A DNA stretch of 64,000 nt from Flavobacterium sp. N2820 (GTDB taxonomy: Bacteria; Bacteroidota; Bacteroidia; Flavobacteriales; Flavobacteriaceae): positions 2,991,001-3,055,000 of the forward strand of contig NZ_CP110008.1 of NCBI RefSeq assembly GCF_025947285.1. Reading direction: 5' to 3'. This document shows positions 31,090 to 40,450 of the stretch, piece by piece. The notes under the pieces are model-generated. The model made no database searches and was not told where the DNA came from. It was given only the letters and a program-made list of their open reading frames with translations. The position numbers and the translations under genes were made by a program. Positions within the stretch are counted from its first letter, which is position 1; each line of letters starts with the position of its first letter.

Positions 31090-31653
31090 TTACTTCCCCG
31101 AAATAATCTCCGCCAACAATTTCTTAGCTCGAAGCAGTTTGATTTTGATGTTGTTGAGTGGTTCATCAATTTGTTCTGCCATTTCTTGGTAGGTCATTTC
31201 TTGAAAATAGCGCATTTGAATCACTTCCTGATAAGCAGGTTTCAATTGTTTAATGTATTGTAATAATTGGGCTAAATTTTGTTCGATAATTAGTTCGTCT
31301 TCAGCAGAATTGGAGTCATCTGCAACACTATAGGCTTGATGGTCTTCTTCGTCATTCATTTCAATAAATAAAGACGATTTCTTTTTGCGAAGCATGTCGA
31401 TATGAACATTTTTTGCAATCGCAATCAACCAAGTATTAAACCCATATTCGGGATTGTAAGTCGCGATTTTATCAAATGCCTTTGCGAAAGTTTCAATGAC
31501 AATATCTTCGGTGTCCGTTTCGTTTTCGGTTCGTTTTAGCATGAATCCGTACACTTCATTCCAGAAAAAATCCAATAAAAATGTGAAAGCAACTTGGTCT
31601 CCCTTTTTTGCTTTTTCAATGTTTTCTTGAATAATAACTGAATTTACTTCCAA
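31090..31653 (-). CDS. ECF-type RNA polymerase sigma factor
   Basis: The 187-residue protein has sigma region 2 (FLLDFFWNEVYGFMLKRTEN, with DTEDIVIETFAKAF) and region 4 (LKPAYQEVIQMRYFQEMTYQEMA and IDEPLNNIKIKLLRAKKLL). There is no adjacent anti-sigma gene. It overlaps the 3' end of the glycosyltransferase gene by 10 bp, so it is probably translated from the same transcript. The regulon cannot be told. Confidence 0.92.
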   Translation of the reverse strand: MEVNSVIIQENIEKAKKGDQVAFTFLLDFFWNEVYGFMLKRTENETDTEDIVIETFAKAFDKIATYNPEYGFNTWLIAIAKNVHIDMLRKKKSSLFIEMNDEEDHQAYSVADDSNSAEDELIIEQNLAQLLQYIKQLKPAYQEVIQMRYFQEMTYQEMAEQIDEPLNNIKIKLLRAKKLLAEIISGK

Positions 31654-32753
31654 TGTACAGGTTTTGAGATGAGGTTTCTAAAAAATACGCTCAGTTGCGT
31701 AAAGATAAGTACAATTTCGATAATTGGATACCAATACATCACATCTTTTTCTTTTAGTTTTCCAGCGGCATAGCCTAATGAAATCCAAGTGAATAAATAC
31801 CTAAAAACAATTATTCCAGTCACAATCATCCATTGGAATTGAAACGCTAATAAAACAATCGCTAAAACTAAAAACCAAAACTGGCTAAAGAAAAATAAAC
31901 CCAACTGAAATTTATCAAATCCTTTGTAGTATTTAGCAGTAGTTGCATGTCTTCTTTTTTGGTACACCCAAGATTTAAAAGTTGTTTTTGGTTCCGAAAA
32001 TGTAAAACTTTCTGGATTGTATAAAATAGCTGTGTTTTTTTGATTAGCTGCTTGATTGATAAATAAATCATCATCACCAGAGCGAATTTTCATGTGGTCA
32101 ATAAAACCTCTAACATTAAAAAACTCTTCTCTTTTGTAGGCTAAATTTCTTCCAACACCCATATACGGTTTTCCGATTTTTGCCCAAGAAAAATATTGTG
32201 TGGCGGTTAAAACGGTTTCAAAGCGAATGAGTTTATTTAAGAACGAATTTTTTACTTTTTCATAAGCACCATAACCTAAAACAATGGTTTTTTCTTTCGT
32301 AAATTGGCTTGAAATATGCAACAACCAATCGTTTGAAGCAGGGTAGCAATCGGCATCTGTGAATACTAAATATTCATTTTTCGCGGCTTTGATTCCTAAA
32401 GTTAAAGCAAATTTTTTATTCCCCCAAAACGCTTCGTTATTTTGAACTTTTACTAATTTTACATTCGCATACTGCTTTTCATATGCTTCAAAAAGTTCTA
32501 AAGTTTCATCGCTCGAAGCATCGTCAATTAAAACGATTTCATAATCAGGGTAGTTTTGTGTAACTAAGGTTTGAAAATATTTTTTGATGTTTTCTTCTTC
32601 GTTTTTAGCACAAACAATGATTGAGATAGGCAATCGTTTCGGAGTTCCATCAACTTTTTTTCCAAATGAGAATTTTCCAAAAATAAAAAGGTAATAAATA
32701 AATTGAATAAACACGATAACCGCAAAAGCGATTAAGAGTATTGTTAGTATCAT
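31644..32753 (-). CDS. Family 2 glycosyltransferase, membrane-bound
   Basis: The 369-residue protein has an N-terminal membrane helix, a GT-A domain with PISIIVCAKNEEENIKK, the DDASSDET motif and the metal-binding FTDADCYPAS (DxD-like DAD), and two or three C-terminal membrane helices. It should transfer a sugar from a nucleotide-sugar at the inner membrane; substrate unknown. It is the first gene of a pair with the ECF sigma factor. Confidence 0.9.
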   Translation of the reverse strand: MILTILLIAFAVIVFIQFIYYLFIFGKFSFGKKVDGTPKRLPISIIVCAKNEEENIKKYFQTLVTQNYPDYEIVLIDDASSDETLELFEAYEKQYANVKLVKVQNNEAFWGNKKFALTLGIKAAKNEYLVFTDADCYPASNDWLLHISSQFTKEKTIVLGYGAYEKVKNSFLNKLIRFETVLTATQYFSWAKIGKPYMGVGRNLAYKREEFFNVRGFIDHMKIRSGDDDLFINQAANQKNTAILYNPESFTFSEPKTTFKSWVYQKRRHATTAKYYKGFDKFQLGLFFFSQFWFLVLAIVLLAFQFQWMIVTGIIVFRYLFTWISLGYAAGKLKEKDVMYWYPIIEIVLIFTQLSVFFRNLISKPVHWK

Positions 32754-32765
32754 AAATGGATAAAA

Positions 32766-32969
32766 TTATGCGTGCGATTCTTCGTTGCAATCTTTCATTT
32801 GTTCTGGAGTTTTTCCGCAATAGCTGCAGTTTTCGCCATCTTTATTTAAAAACGGACTTTGGCTTGCACAAGTTCCTGCAAATTTTCCGTCTTTTTTTGC
32901 CCAAATTTTTATTGCGATACCTGCAAACGCAAGTCCTAAAAGTCCAATGGTTACTAATACAAGTTTCAT
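32766..32969 (-). CDS. Small membrane-anchored protein, Cys-containing
   Basis: The 67-residue protein has an N-terminal hydrophobic segment (about residues 3-23) and a short soluble tail with four Cys, including CSYCG. The CxxC pair suggests metal or redox binding. Similar short proteins are common in flavobacteria but I know no function. It lies between murB and the glycosyltransferase on the same strand. Confidence 0.7.
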   Translation of the reverse strand: MKLVLVTIGLLGLAFAGIAIKIWAKKDGKFAGTCASQSPFLNKDGENCSYCGKTPEQMKDCNEESHA

Positions 32970-32989
32970 CTTTTTTTTGTTTTGAACTG

Positions 32990-32997
32990 CAAATTTA
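32990..32997 (-). promoter_or_regulatory. -7 element of the small membrane protein gene
   Basis: The minus strand reads TAAATTTG, an exact TANNTTTG match, 20 bases before the ATG. Confidence 0.45.
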
Positions 32998-33012
32998 CAA
33001 AAGAAATTTGAC

Positions 33013-34020
33013 TTAAATAATATTTACTTCTGCTTCTATTGCAATTCCAAATTTTTCTAAAATGGTTTGTTGAATATTTCTCGAAAGCGCTACTATTTCA
33101 GCTCCAGTTGCAGTTCCATAATTCACTAAAACCAAAGCTTGGTTTTTATGTACACCTGCATCACCAAAACGTTTTCCTTTAAAACCGGCTTGTTCAATTA
33201 ACCAACCAGCTGGAACTTTTACTTCGGTTTCAGAAACTACATAATGTGGCATTTCTGGGTGAAGTGCTTTTGCTTTTTCAAATGCTTCTTTAGTAATAAT
33301 CGGGTTTTTAAAGAAACTTCCACTATTGCCTAATTCTTTTGGATCGGGTAATTTGCTTTGACGAATGGTAATTACTGCATTGCTAACATCTTTTAGAGTT
33401 GGGTTTTCGATTTCGTTTTGTTTTAATTCGGTTTCAATAGCGCCGTAAGTAGTGGAAACTTTATGGTTTTTCTTAGTCAATTTAAAACAGACTGAAGTAA
33501 TGATATATTGGTTTTTCAATTCGTTTTTGAAAACACTTTCACGGTATTCAAACTTGCATTGCGCGTTAGTGAAAGTTTCAAGTTCTAACGATTTTAAGTT
33601 TAAAGCTTCGCACGAAAACATCGTATCTTTAATTTCCACGCCATATGCACCAATATTTTGAATTGGAGTTGTACCAACGTTTCCTGGAATCAATGATAAA
33701 TTTTCAATTCCACCGAAATTTTGGTCAATACACCAAAGTACAAATTCGTGCCAGTTTTCACCAGCTTGCGCTTTTACAATGGCAAAATCATCGTTTTCTT
33801 CAACAATTTCTCTTCCTTTTAAATTAACGTGAACGACTAATTTTTCGATGTCCTGTGTTAAAAGCATATTGCTTCCTCCACCCAAAATAAAAATAGCGTC
33901 GTTTTCTGTCAACACTTCTTTCAATTCAGTAATCGAACTTACTGAAACAAATTGTTTGGCTTTGGCTTCAATCCCAAATGTGTTATAGTTTTTTAAAGAG
34001 AAATTGGTTTGAATATTCAT
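33013..34020 (-). CDS. murB: UDP-N-acetylenolpyruvoylglucosamine reductase
   Basis: MurB is the FAD-dependent reductase that completes UDP-MurNAc in peptidoglycan synthesis. The 335 residues show the FAD-binding ILGGGSNMLL, the IPGNVGTTPIQNIGAYG loop and GNSGSFFKNP with the catalytic Ser. The Tyr-bearing loop YRESVFKNEL indicates the type I (E. coli-like) form. Confidence 0.96.
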   Translation of the reverse strand: MNIQTNFSLKNYNTFGIEAKAKQFVSVSSITELKEVLTENDAIFILGGGSNMLLTQDIEKLVVHVNLKGREIVEENDDFAIVKAQAGENWHEFVLWCIDQNFGGIENLSLIPGNVGTTPIQNIGAYGVEIKDTMFSCEALNLKSLELETFTNAQCKFEYRESVFKNELKNQYIITSVCFKLTKKNHKVSTTYGAIETELKQNEIENPTLKDVSNAVITIRQSKLPDPKELGNSGSFFKNPIITKEAFEKAKALHPEMPHYVVSETEVKVPAGWLIEQAGFKGKRFGDAGVHKNQALVLVNYGTATGAEIVALSRNIQQTILEKFGIAIEAEVNII

Positions 34021-34037
34021 CGTAGAATAATTTTTTT

Positions 34038-34045
34038 CAAATGTA
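34038..34045 (-). promoter_or_regulatory. -7 element of murB
   Basis: The minus strand reads TACATTTG, an exact TANNTTTG match, 17 bases before the murB start. Confidence 0.5.
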
Positions 34046-34057
34046 GTATTATGAATT

Positions 34058-35137
34058 TTAAATCGGAAATATTTTATATGATTGATGTGTTTCTTTGATA
34101 ATCAATTCCGTTCGTTCTGCATGTGTGTCGGAAATAAAAATTTGTCCAAAAACGGCATCATTTACCATGGTTACAATTTTTTGCACACGTGTTTCGTCCA
34201 ATTTATCAAAAATATCATCAAAAAGCAAAATTGGTAATTCGCCACTTTGTTTTTTCATGAACTCGAATTGTGCCAATTTCAAAGCAATTAAAAATGATTT
34301 CTGTTGGCCTTGTGAACCAAATTTCTTAATCGGGAAACCATCAATTTCAAAAATCAAATCGTCTTTATGAATTCCAGCGCTGGTATATTGAATAATCCGG
34401 TCTTTTTGTAGTGATTCTTCTAAGAGTGAATGTAATTCTTTTTCGAACAACTGACTTTCATATTTTAAAGCAACTTTTTCATTTCCACCCGAAATGTTGG
34501 TGTGATGTTTTTCAAAAATAGGAATAAAATCAGCAAGAAATTGTTTTCTTTTTTCGAAAATCAATTGTCCAGAATGGCTTAATTGTTCGTTATAAATAGA
34601 TAAATTATCAGCATCAAATGTATGATTCAAAGCGAAATACTTTAATAATGCATTTCGTTGCGCTAACGTTTTTTGATATTGAATCAATAAATGTAAATAC
34701 GAGTTGTCTAAAGTTGCAATTACACTATCGATAAATTTTCTACGTGTTTCGCTTCCATCAATAATCAAATCAGCATCTGAAGGCGATATAATTACTAACG
34801 GAATCAAACCTAAATGTTCAGAAAGTTTATCGTATACTTTTCCGTTGCGTTTAATGGTTTTTTTTTGTCCTTTTTTTAAACTGCAAACAATTTTTTCCTC
34901 TTTATTGTTTTTTTCAAGCAAAGCATCAATTACAAAAAATTCTTCGCCGTGTTTGATGTTTTGAACCGCTAACGGATTAAAATAGCTTTTTCCATAGGCC
35001 AAATGATATATAGCATCTAAAATATTGGTTTTCCCCACGCCATTTTTCCCTACAAAACAATTAATCTTAGCGTCAAAATCAAATTCGATTTGGGCTAAAT
35101 TTTTATAATTAAGAAGCGATAATTGTTTTAAAAACAC
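34058..35137 (-). CDS. recF: DNA repair and replication-restart protein RecF
   Basis: RecF is an SMC-like ATPase that loads RecA through RecFOR. It has Walker [10 protein letters not shown] near the N-terminus, signature [11 protein letters not shown] and Walker [13 protein letters not shown] prefer a GTG start at 35137, giving [12 protein letters not shown] directly after the initiator and 359 residues, close to the usual 357-370. The only longer start (TTG 35182) lies inside the promoter element at 35180-35187. Confidence 0.93.
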   Translation of the reverse strand: MFLKQLSLLNYKNLAQIEFDFDAKINCFVGKNGVGKTNILDAIYHLAYGKSYFNPLAVQNIKHGEEFFVIDALLEKNNKEEKIVCSLKKGQKKTIKRNGKVYDKLSEHLGLIPLVIISPSDADLIIDGSETRRKFIDSVIATLDNSYLHLLIQYQKTLAQRNALLKYFALNHTFDADNLSIYNEQLSHSGQLIFEKRKQFLADFIPIFEKHHTNISGGNEKVALKYESQLFEKELHSLLEESLQKDRIIQYTSAGIHKDDLIFEIDGFPIKKFGSQGQQKSFLIALKLAQFEFMKKQSGELPILLFDDIFDKLDETRVQKIVTMVNDAVFGQIFISDTHAERTELIIKETHQSYKIFPI

Positions 35138-35179
35138 AATAAATATACTTTGATTTTGGACTAAAAATAGGACTTTATG

Positions 35180-35187
35180 CAAAAGTA
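35180..35187 (-). promoter_or_regulatory. -7 element of recF
   Basis: The minus strand reads TACTTTTG, an exact TANNTTTG match. It overlaps the TTG at 35182, arguing that RecF is translated from the downstream GTG. Confidence 0.5.
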
Positions 35188-35242
35188 AATCGAATTTGTT
35201 AAAAATATATACTAAAATGGTTTTTAATTTTAATAAAAATTA

Positions 35243-35250
35243 TATTTTTG
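35243..35250 (+). promoter_or_regulatory. -7 element of the TPR-ribH operon
   Basis: TATTTTTG matches TANNTTTG and is followed by CACC, a sequence typical around flavobacterial transcription starts. The ATG lies 22 bases downstream, divergent from recF. Confidence 0.55.
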
Positions 35251-35272
35251 CACCTCATTAAATTTAATATAA

Positions 35273-36052
35273 ATGGCAACATATAACAAAAGAGGATACA
35301 AAGCTCCAAAACCAGAAGAAGCTAAAGTTGAAAACGAATTAGAAGAAGTAATTGATACTACAGATAGTACAACCGCTGAGGTTTTCAATACATTAGACGA
35401 AACAGCATCTAAAACGGAGGACTGGGTTGCTAAAAATCAAAAAATGATTTTAGGAATCGTTGGGGCAATTGCAATTGCTACTATTGGTTATGTTTTGTAT
35501 AACAAATATGTTGTTGAAGAGAAAGAAGCGAAAGCAAACAACGAAATTTTCCAAGCACAACAATATTTTCAACAAGCAGTAGATGCTACAGCGAAACCAG
35601 ATTCTTTATATAACTTAGCGTTAAAAGGTGGTGAAGGAAAATTAGGATTTGTTGGAATTGCCGATCAATATGCTGGTACAGATGCAGGAAATTTAGCAAA
35701 CTACTATGCAGGTATGGCATACTTGAACTTAGGAGATTTTAAAAATGCAATTACCTATTTAGAAAACTTTAAATCGGATGATGCTATTTTAAAACCATTA
35801 GCTTTAGGAGCAATTGGTGATGCTTTTTCTGAAACAAATAAAGTTGATGATGCAATTTCGTATTACAAAAAAGCAGCTGAAGCTTCTGAAAATGATTTTA
35901 CTACCCCAAGATATTTGTTAAAAGCGGCTCAGTTAAATTTAACTGCAGGTAAAAAAGCAGAAGCACATAAATTATTTGTAGAAATTAAAGAAAAATACGA
36001 AACTTCGAAAGAAGGAATGAATATTGATGCTTTCATTGCAATGACAGAATAA
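35273..36052 (+). CDS. Membrane-anchored TPR protein (YfgM-like)
   Basis: The 259-residue protein has an acidic cytoplasmic N-terminus, one membrane helix (about residues 58-80, MILGIVGAIAIATIGYVLY) and tetratricopeptide repeats to the C-terminus. The layout matches YfgM/ancillary SecYEG-chaperone proteins; the specific function in this group is unproven. It is followed 2 bp later by ribH. Confidence 0.82.
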   Translation: MATYNKRGYKAPKPEEAKVENELEEVIDTTDSTTAEVFNTLDETASKTEDWVAKNQKMILGIVGAIAIATIGYVLYNKYVVEEKEAKANNEIFQAQQYFQQAVDATAKPDSLYNLALKGGEGKLGFVGIADQYAGTDAGNLANYYAGMAYLNLGDFKNAITYLENFKSDDAILKPLALGAIGDAFSETNKVDDAISYYKKAAEASENDFTTPRYLLKAAQLNLTAGKKAEAHKLFVEIKEKYETSKEGMNIDAFIAMTE

Positions 36053-36054
36053 GA

Positions 36055-36540
36055 ATGGCAACAGAAAATAAAAATTTATCTAATTACGATAAAAACACAA
36101 TCCCAAACGCGAAAGATTTTCGGTTTGGGATTGTTGTTTCAGAATGGAATGAACAAGTTACAGAAGGGTTGTATAATGGTGCTTTTACAGCCTTAACAGA
36201 TTGCGGTGCTTTACCGGAAAATATCACACGATGGAATGTTCCAGGAAGTTTTGAACTGATTTTTGGAGCACGACAAATGCACGAAAAACTGGAGTTAGAT
36301 GCAGTAATTGTGATAGGATGTGTTATCAAAGGTGAAACGATGCATTTTGAATTCGTTTGCGAAGGTGTAACACAAGGGATGAAAGATTTAAACCTTTTGT
36401 ATGATGTGCCAACCATTTTTTGTGTGTTAACAGATAACAATATGCAACAATCACTTGACAGAAGTGGTGGAAAGCATGGAAACAAAGGTGTTGAAGCGGC
36501 AATTGCAGCAATAAAAATGGTAGATTTGAATAATAAATAG
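36055..36540 (+). CDS. ribH: 6,7-dimethyl-8-ribityllumazine synthase
   Basis: RibH joins 5-amino-6-ribitylaminouracil and dihydroxybutanone phosphate in riboflavin synthesis. The 161 residues contain VPGSFELIFGARQM, GCVIKGETMHFEFVCEGVTQ with the catalytic His, and a C-terminal GNKGVEAAIAAIKM. No FMN riboswitch is seen, and other rib genes are absent nearby. A terminator follows. Confidence 0.96.
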   Translation: MATENKNLSNYDKNTIPNAKDFRFGIVVSEWNEQVTEGLYNGAFTALTDCGALPENITRWNVPGSFELIFGARQMHEKLELDAVIVIGCVIKGETMHFEFVCEGVTQGMKDLNLLYDVPTIFCVLTDNNMQQSLDRSGGKHGNKGVEAAIAAIKMVDLNNK

Positions 36541-36564
36541 TTCTAAATTCAAAATAGAAATAAT

Positions 36565-36595
36565 AAAAATCCCGTTTTTTAATCGGGATTTTTTG
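36565..36595 (+). terminator. Terminator after ribH
   Basis: AAAAATCCCG pairs with CGGGATTTTT around a short T-rich loop, 24 bp after the ribH stop. Confidence 0.85.
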
Positions 36596-36658
36596 TTAAC
36601 AAAAAATTACAGATTTACACAACAAAAATCAGTAAATTTGAAAATTAAAGTGATTACC

Positions 36659-36949
36659 ATGAGAAAGAGTTTATTCAAATTGCAAAAAAATAAGCAGTTC
36701 AACTATACACCAAGACATTATCAAGGAAAAACCGTTGATAATCCATTTGATTTTGATTCGGCAATTCGTCGTGATAGAGAAACTGTTAGTTATAACGATT
36801 TTAGAGCGCATTGGAAAGATGCAAGAGATGATAGCAGAAATAGAAAAAACAGATCGTTTAATACAAGAGTTATTATTATTGCATTAATTTTAGTGTTGAT
36901 TTTTTTCTTTATCATCGATTTTGATTTTTCAATTTTTAGAAGAAAATAA
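36659..36949 (+). CDS. Small membrane protein upstream of mutL
   Basis: The 96-residue protein (start MRKSLFKLQKNKQFNYTPRH, preferred over an upstream ATG at 36593 inside the terminator) is basic and charged, with a single C-terminal helix (about residues 70-90) ending in FRRK. It is a tail-anchored topology. Its stop overlaps the mutL ATG by one base, so translation is coupled. Function unknown. Confidence 0.75.
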   Translation: MRKSLFKLQKNKQFNYTPRHYQGKTVDNPFDFDSAIRRDRETVSYNDFRAHWKDARDDSRNRKNRSFNTRVIIIALILVLIFFFIIDFDFSIFRRK

Positions 36950-38802
36950 TGGCAGCGAGTATTATTCAACTTTTGCCCGATCATGTTGCCAATCAAATTG
37001 CTGCTGGAGAAGTGGTACAGCGACCCGCTTCTGTGGTTAAAGAATTGCTAGAAAATGCAGTCGATGCAAAAGCTTCAGATATCAAATTAATCGTTAAAGA
37101 AGCAGGAAAAACTTTAGTTCAAGTAATTGATAACGGTTTAGGCATGAATACCACCGATGCGCGTTTGTGTTTCGAACGTCATGCTACGTCTAAAATTCGC
37201 CAAGCGGAAGATTTATTTGATTTACATACCAAAGGTTTTCGCGGAGAAGCATTGGCTTCAATTGCCGCAATTGCGCATGTAGAAATGAAAACTAAACAAG
37301 ACCAAGAAGAGTTAGGCAATCACATTGTAATTGAGGGAAGTAAGTTAATTACGCAGGAAGTGGCAGTTTTACCAAAAGGAACTTCGTTTGCGGTTAAAAA
37401 CTTGTTTTTTAATATTCCAGCGCGAAGAAACTTCTTGAAATCGGAAACGGTGGAATTTCGACATGTGATGGATGAATTTCAGCGTGTAGCAATGGCACAT
37501 CCGTCGATTTCATTTACGTTGATTCACAATGGAAGCGAATTGTATAATTTGCCAAGTTCAAATTACCGTCAGCGTATTGTGAATATTTTTGGTGGAAAAA
37601 CCAATGAAAAATTAGTACCCGTTTCAGAAGAAACAGAGTTAATCAATATCTCAGGATTTGTAGGGAAGCCCGAATTTGCAAAGAAAAGTAGAGGAGAACA
37701 GTTTTTCTTTGTAAACGATAGATACATCAAAAGTGCCTATTTGCATCATGCTATTATGAATGCGTATGAAGGTTTGTTAAAGGAAGGCAATCAACCAAGT
37801 TATTTCTTGTATTTGCAAGTCCCACCTCACACGATTGATATTAATATTCATCCTACAAAAACCGAAATAAAATTTGACGACGAACATTCGTTATATGCTA
37901 TTTTGCGGTCGGCTGTAAAACACAGTTTAGGACAATTTAACGTAGCACCCGTTTTAGATTTCGAACGCGATTCAAATTTAGACACGCCCTATCAATACAA
38001 GGATAAAGAAGCTGATTTTCCTACGATTCAAGTAGATTCAGGATTTAATCCGTTTGCAACTGAAAAACCGTCAAAATCTTTGGCTTCTTTTGGAAGTTAT
38101 AAAAAAGAATCTTCAACGCAAAATTGGGAAAGTTTGTATGTTGGATTAAAACAAGAAGCTCAAGAAATAGAGCAATTTTCGTTTGAAAGTGCAGAAGTTA
38201 CAGGAACTTTATTTTCCGAAGATACTGTAGAAAGTGCACCAACTTCAACCTATCAAATTCATAAAAAATATATTGTTAGTGCCATAAAATCAGGTATGTT
38301 GGTGATTGATCAACGACGTGCGCATGAACGCATTTTGTATGAACAATTTTTGACTAATATTACTGTTTTTAAAGCATCAAGTCAGCAATTGTTATTTCCT
38401 TTAACAGTGTATTTTTCGTCAGATGAAATGCAGTTATTGAAAGAATTACAACCTACATTAGAAAATACAGGATTTGTTTTTGACGCGTTTAATGTGGATT
38501 CCGTTCAAATTTCGGGCTTACCTATTTTAATGGCAGAAAGCGAAGTTTCAATCGTTTTAGAAGAATTAATCAGTAATTTACAAAATGAAATTCCGGAAAG
38601 TAGTTTTTCGCAAAGTGATAGCATTGCAAAATCGATGGCTAAAAGTTTGGCTGTAAAAACAGGAACTTATATGACTGTGAAAGAGCAAGAAAATTTAGTA
38701 AATTCATTGTTTGCTTGTAAAGACCCAAATGTTTCCCCTTTTCAAAAACCCACATTTATTACCTTAACGGTAGAAGATTTAGATAAAAGATTTGCTCTAT
38801 GA
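36949..38802 (+). CDS. mutL: DNA mismatch repair protein MutL
   Basis: The 617-residue MutL has the GHKL ATPase motifs (IAAGEVVQRPASVVKELLEN, DNGLGM, TKGFRGEALASIAA) and a C-terminal dimerisation domain. The endonuclease motif DQHAxxExxxxE is altered: residues 454-465 read DQRRAHERILYE, with Arg456 replacing the metal-binding His. The late motifs are also divergent (FACKDPNVSPFQKPT). Nicking activity is therefore doubtful or uses different ligands. mutL leads an operon with two rhomboid genes and an EEP-fold gene. Confidence 0.95.
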   Translation: MAASIIQLLPDHVANQIAAGEVVQRPASVVKELLENAVDAKASDIKLIVKEAGKTLVQVIDNGLGMNTTDARLCFERHATSKIRQAEDLFDLHTKGFRGEALASIAAIAHVEMKTKQDQEELGNHIVIEGSKLITQEVAVLPKGTSFAVKNLFFNIPARRNFLKSETVEFRHVMDEFQRVAMAHPSISFTLIHNGSELYNLPSSNYRQRIVNIFGGKTNEKLVPVSEETELINISGFVGKPEFAKKSRGEQFFFVNDRYIKSAYLHHAIMNAYEGLLKEGNQPSYFLYLQVPPHTIDINIHPTKTEIKFDDEHSLYAILRSAVKHSLGQFNVAPVLDFERDSNLDTPYQYKDKEADFPTIQVDSGFNPFATEKPSKSLASFGSYKKESSTQNWESLYVGLKQEAQEIEQFSFESAEVTGTLFSEDTVESAPTSTYQIHKKYIVSAIKSGMLVIDQRRAHERILYEQFLTNITVFKASSQQLLFPLTVYFSSDEMQLLKELQPTLENTGFVFDAFNVDSVQISGLPILMAESEVSIVLEELISNLQNEIPESSFSQSDSIAKSMAKSLAVKTGTYMTVKEQENLVNSLFACKDPNVSPFQKPTFITLTVEDLDKRFAL

Positions 38803-39548
38803 TGAATAATATGACCGATACCGTAAAACAGTTATTAATTATTAATGTTTTATTTTTTATAGGAAGTTATTTTGTGCCACAAGCCAATGAATTATTATCG
38901 CTACATTATTTTGAGAGCGATGGTTTTAAATTCTGGCAACCCATTACGCATATGTTTATGCATGGAAGTTTGATGCATATTTTCTTTAATATGTTTGCTT
39001 TGGTTTCGTTTGGAAGTGCTTTAGAGCATTTTTGGGGTGCTAAAAAGTTTTTGTTTTTTTACCTTTCTTGTGGAATTGGAGCAGCTTTAATTCATTCAGG
39101 AGTAAATTATTATTATTTTCATGATGGTTTGAATTTGTTGATTGAGAATGGTGTTCAAAAAACGGAGATTGTAAGCACACTATCTCAAGGAATGTATAAC
39201 AAAGGCTGGGAAGAAATTACTTCCGTATCTTCAGTTAAAGATATGATTGAGGCATATTTAGGAAAAGCTGTTGGAGCTTCTGGAGCTATTTATGGCTTGT
39301 TAGTTGCTTTTGCCTTTATGTTTCCTAATGCAGAATTAGCTTTGATGTTTATACCGGTTCCTATTAAAGCGAAATATTTTGTCCCTGTAATTGTGTTGTT
39401 AGATTTGTTTTCAGGTGTAACAGGTTATTCGATTTTTGGCGCTGGAAATATCGCACATTTTGCGCACGTTGGTGGGGCTTTATTTGGTTTTATTATGATG
39501 TGGTATTGGAAGAAAAACCAGTTTGATAAAAACCGCTGGGATAGATAG
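38799..39548 (+). CDS. Rhomboid intramembrane serine protease (first)
   Basis: The 249-residue multi-spanning protein has the conserved HxxxHxxxN-type segment (HMFMHGSLMHIFFN), catalytic Ser in VGASGAIYG and catalytic His in HFAHVGGALFG. A long loop lies between helices 3 and 4. ATG at 38799 or 38802 overlaps the mutL stop, so translation is coupled. It should cleave membrane proteins within the bilayer; substrate unknown. Confidence 0.92.
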   Translation: MMNNMTDTVKQLLIINVLFFIGSYFVPQANELLSLHYFESDGFKFWQPITHMFMHGSLMHIFFNMFALVSFGSALEHFWGAKKFLFFYLSCGIGAALIHSGVNYYYFHDGLNLLIENGVQKTEIVSTLSQGMYNKGWEEITSVSSVKDMIEAYLGKAVGASGAIYGLLVAFAFMFPNAELALMFIPVPIKAKYFVPVIVLLDLFSGVTGYSIFGAGNIAHFAHVGGALFGFIMMWYWKKNQFDKNRWDR

Positions 39549-39586
39549 TTTTTAGAAAATAGAATAAAGAGCAAAGAAAACAGAAA

Positions 39587-40450
39587 ATGAATATTTTAGA
39601 CGATTTAAAACTACAATACAAAACAGGAGGCATGGTTCAAAAGTTAATCTTTTGGAACATTGGTCTTTTTTTAGTCTTTACGCTGTTGGATGTTGTTTTA
39701 AAATTCTCAAAAATAGATTTCAATTATTTTGATGTTGTTGCATTATCTTCTAATATCAATACGTTTTTGATTAAACCTTGGACAATAATTACGTTTAATT
39801 TTTTTCATGCCGGAATTTTTCACTTGATTTTTAATCTTCTTATTTTGCATTTTTCCGGAAGATTATTTAACACCTATTTTACCGATAAACAATTGTTTGG
39901 TATTTATGTTTTAGGCGGTATTTTCTCCGGAATAACCTTTGTTTTATCCTATTTTTTTATTGGAAAAGCAGGTTTGTTGGTAGGAGCAAGTGGTGCAATT
40001 ATGGCTATTTTAATTGCTACAACAACGTATGCGCCTTTTATGTTGTTGCGCATTCCGTTAATAGGAATTGTGAAGCTTTGGCATGTTGCTTTTGTAATAT
40101 TATTTATTGATTTAATTCAATTGCCTTTAGAAAATACCGGTGGACATTTAGCGCATCTTGGTGGAGCTTTGTTCGGATTTATTTATATAAAAATCTTACA
40201 ATCTGGAACCGATTTAACCAAACCGCTTTCTATGTTTTTAGATGCCATTGTGAATATCTTTAAACCTAAAAACAAAACACCTTTTAAGAAAGTACATCGC
40301 AATACAACAAAAAATGTTGTAAATTCGTCAACATCAAAGAAAGATTTTACTCAAAAACAAATAGATGATATTTTAGATAAAATCAGTAAATCGGGCTATG
40401 ATAGTTTAACAAAAGAAGAAAAAGAGTTTCTTTTTAAAGCAGGAAAGTAA
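39587..40450 (+). CDS. Rhomboid intramembrane serine protease (second)
   Basis: The 287-residue rhomboid carries FNFFHAGIFHLIFN, catalytic VGASGAIMA and HLAHLGGALFGF, plus a charged cytoplasmic C-terminal tail of about 80 residues ending in a helical KQIDDILDKISKSGYDSLTK segment. It is not a recent duplicate of its neighbour: the sequences are clearly diverged. The next gene starts right after its stop. Confidence 0.92.
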   Translation: MNILDDLKLQYKTGGMVQKLIFWNIGLFLVFTLLDVVLKFSKIDFNYFDVVALSSNINTFLIKPWTIITFNFFHAGIFHLIFNLLILHFSGRLFNTYFTDKQLFGIYVLGGIFSGITFVLSYFFIGKAGLLVGASGAIMAILIATTTYAPFMLLRIPLIGIVKLWHVAFVILFIDLIQLPLENTGGHLAHLGGALFGFIYIKILQSGTDLTKPLSMFLDAIVNIFKPKNKTPFKKVHRNTTKNVVNSSTSKKDFTQKQIDDILDKISKSGYDSLTKEEKEFLFKAGK

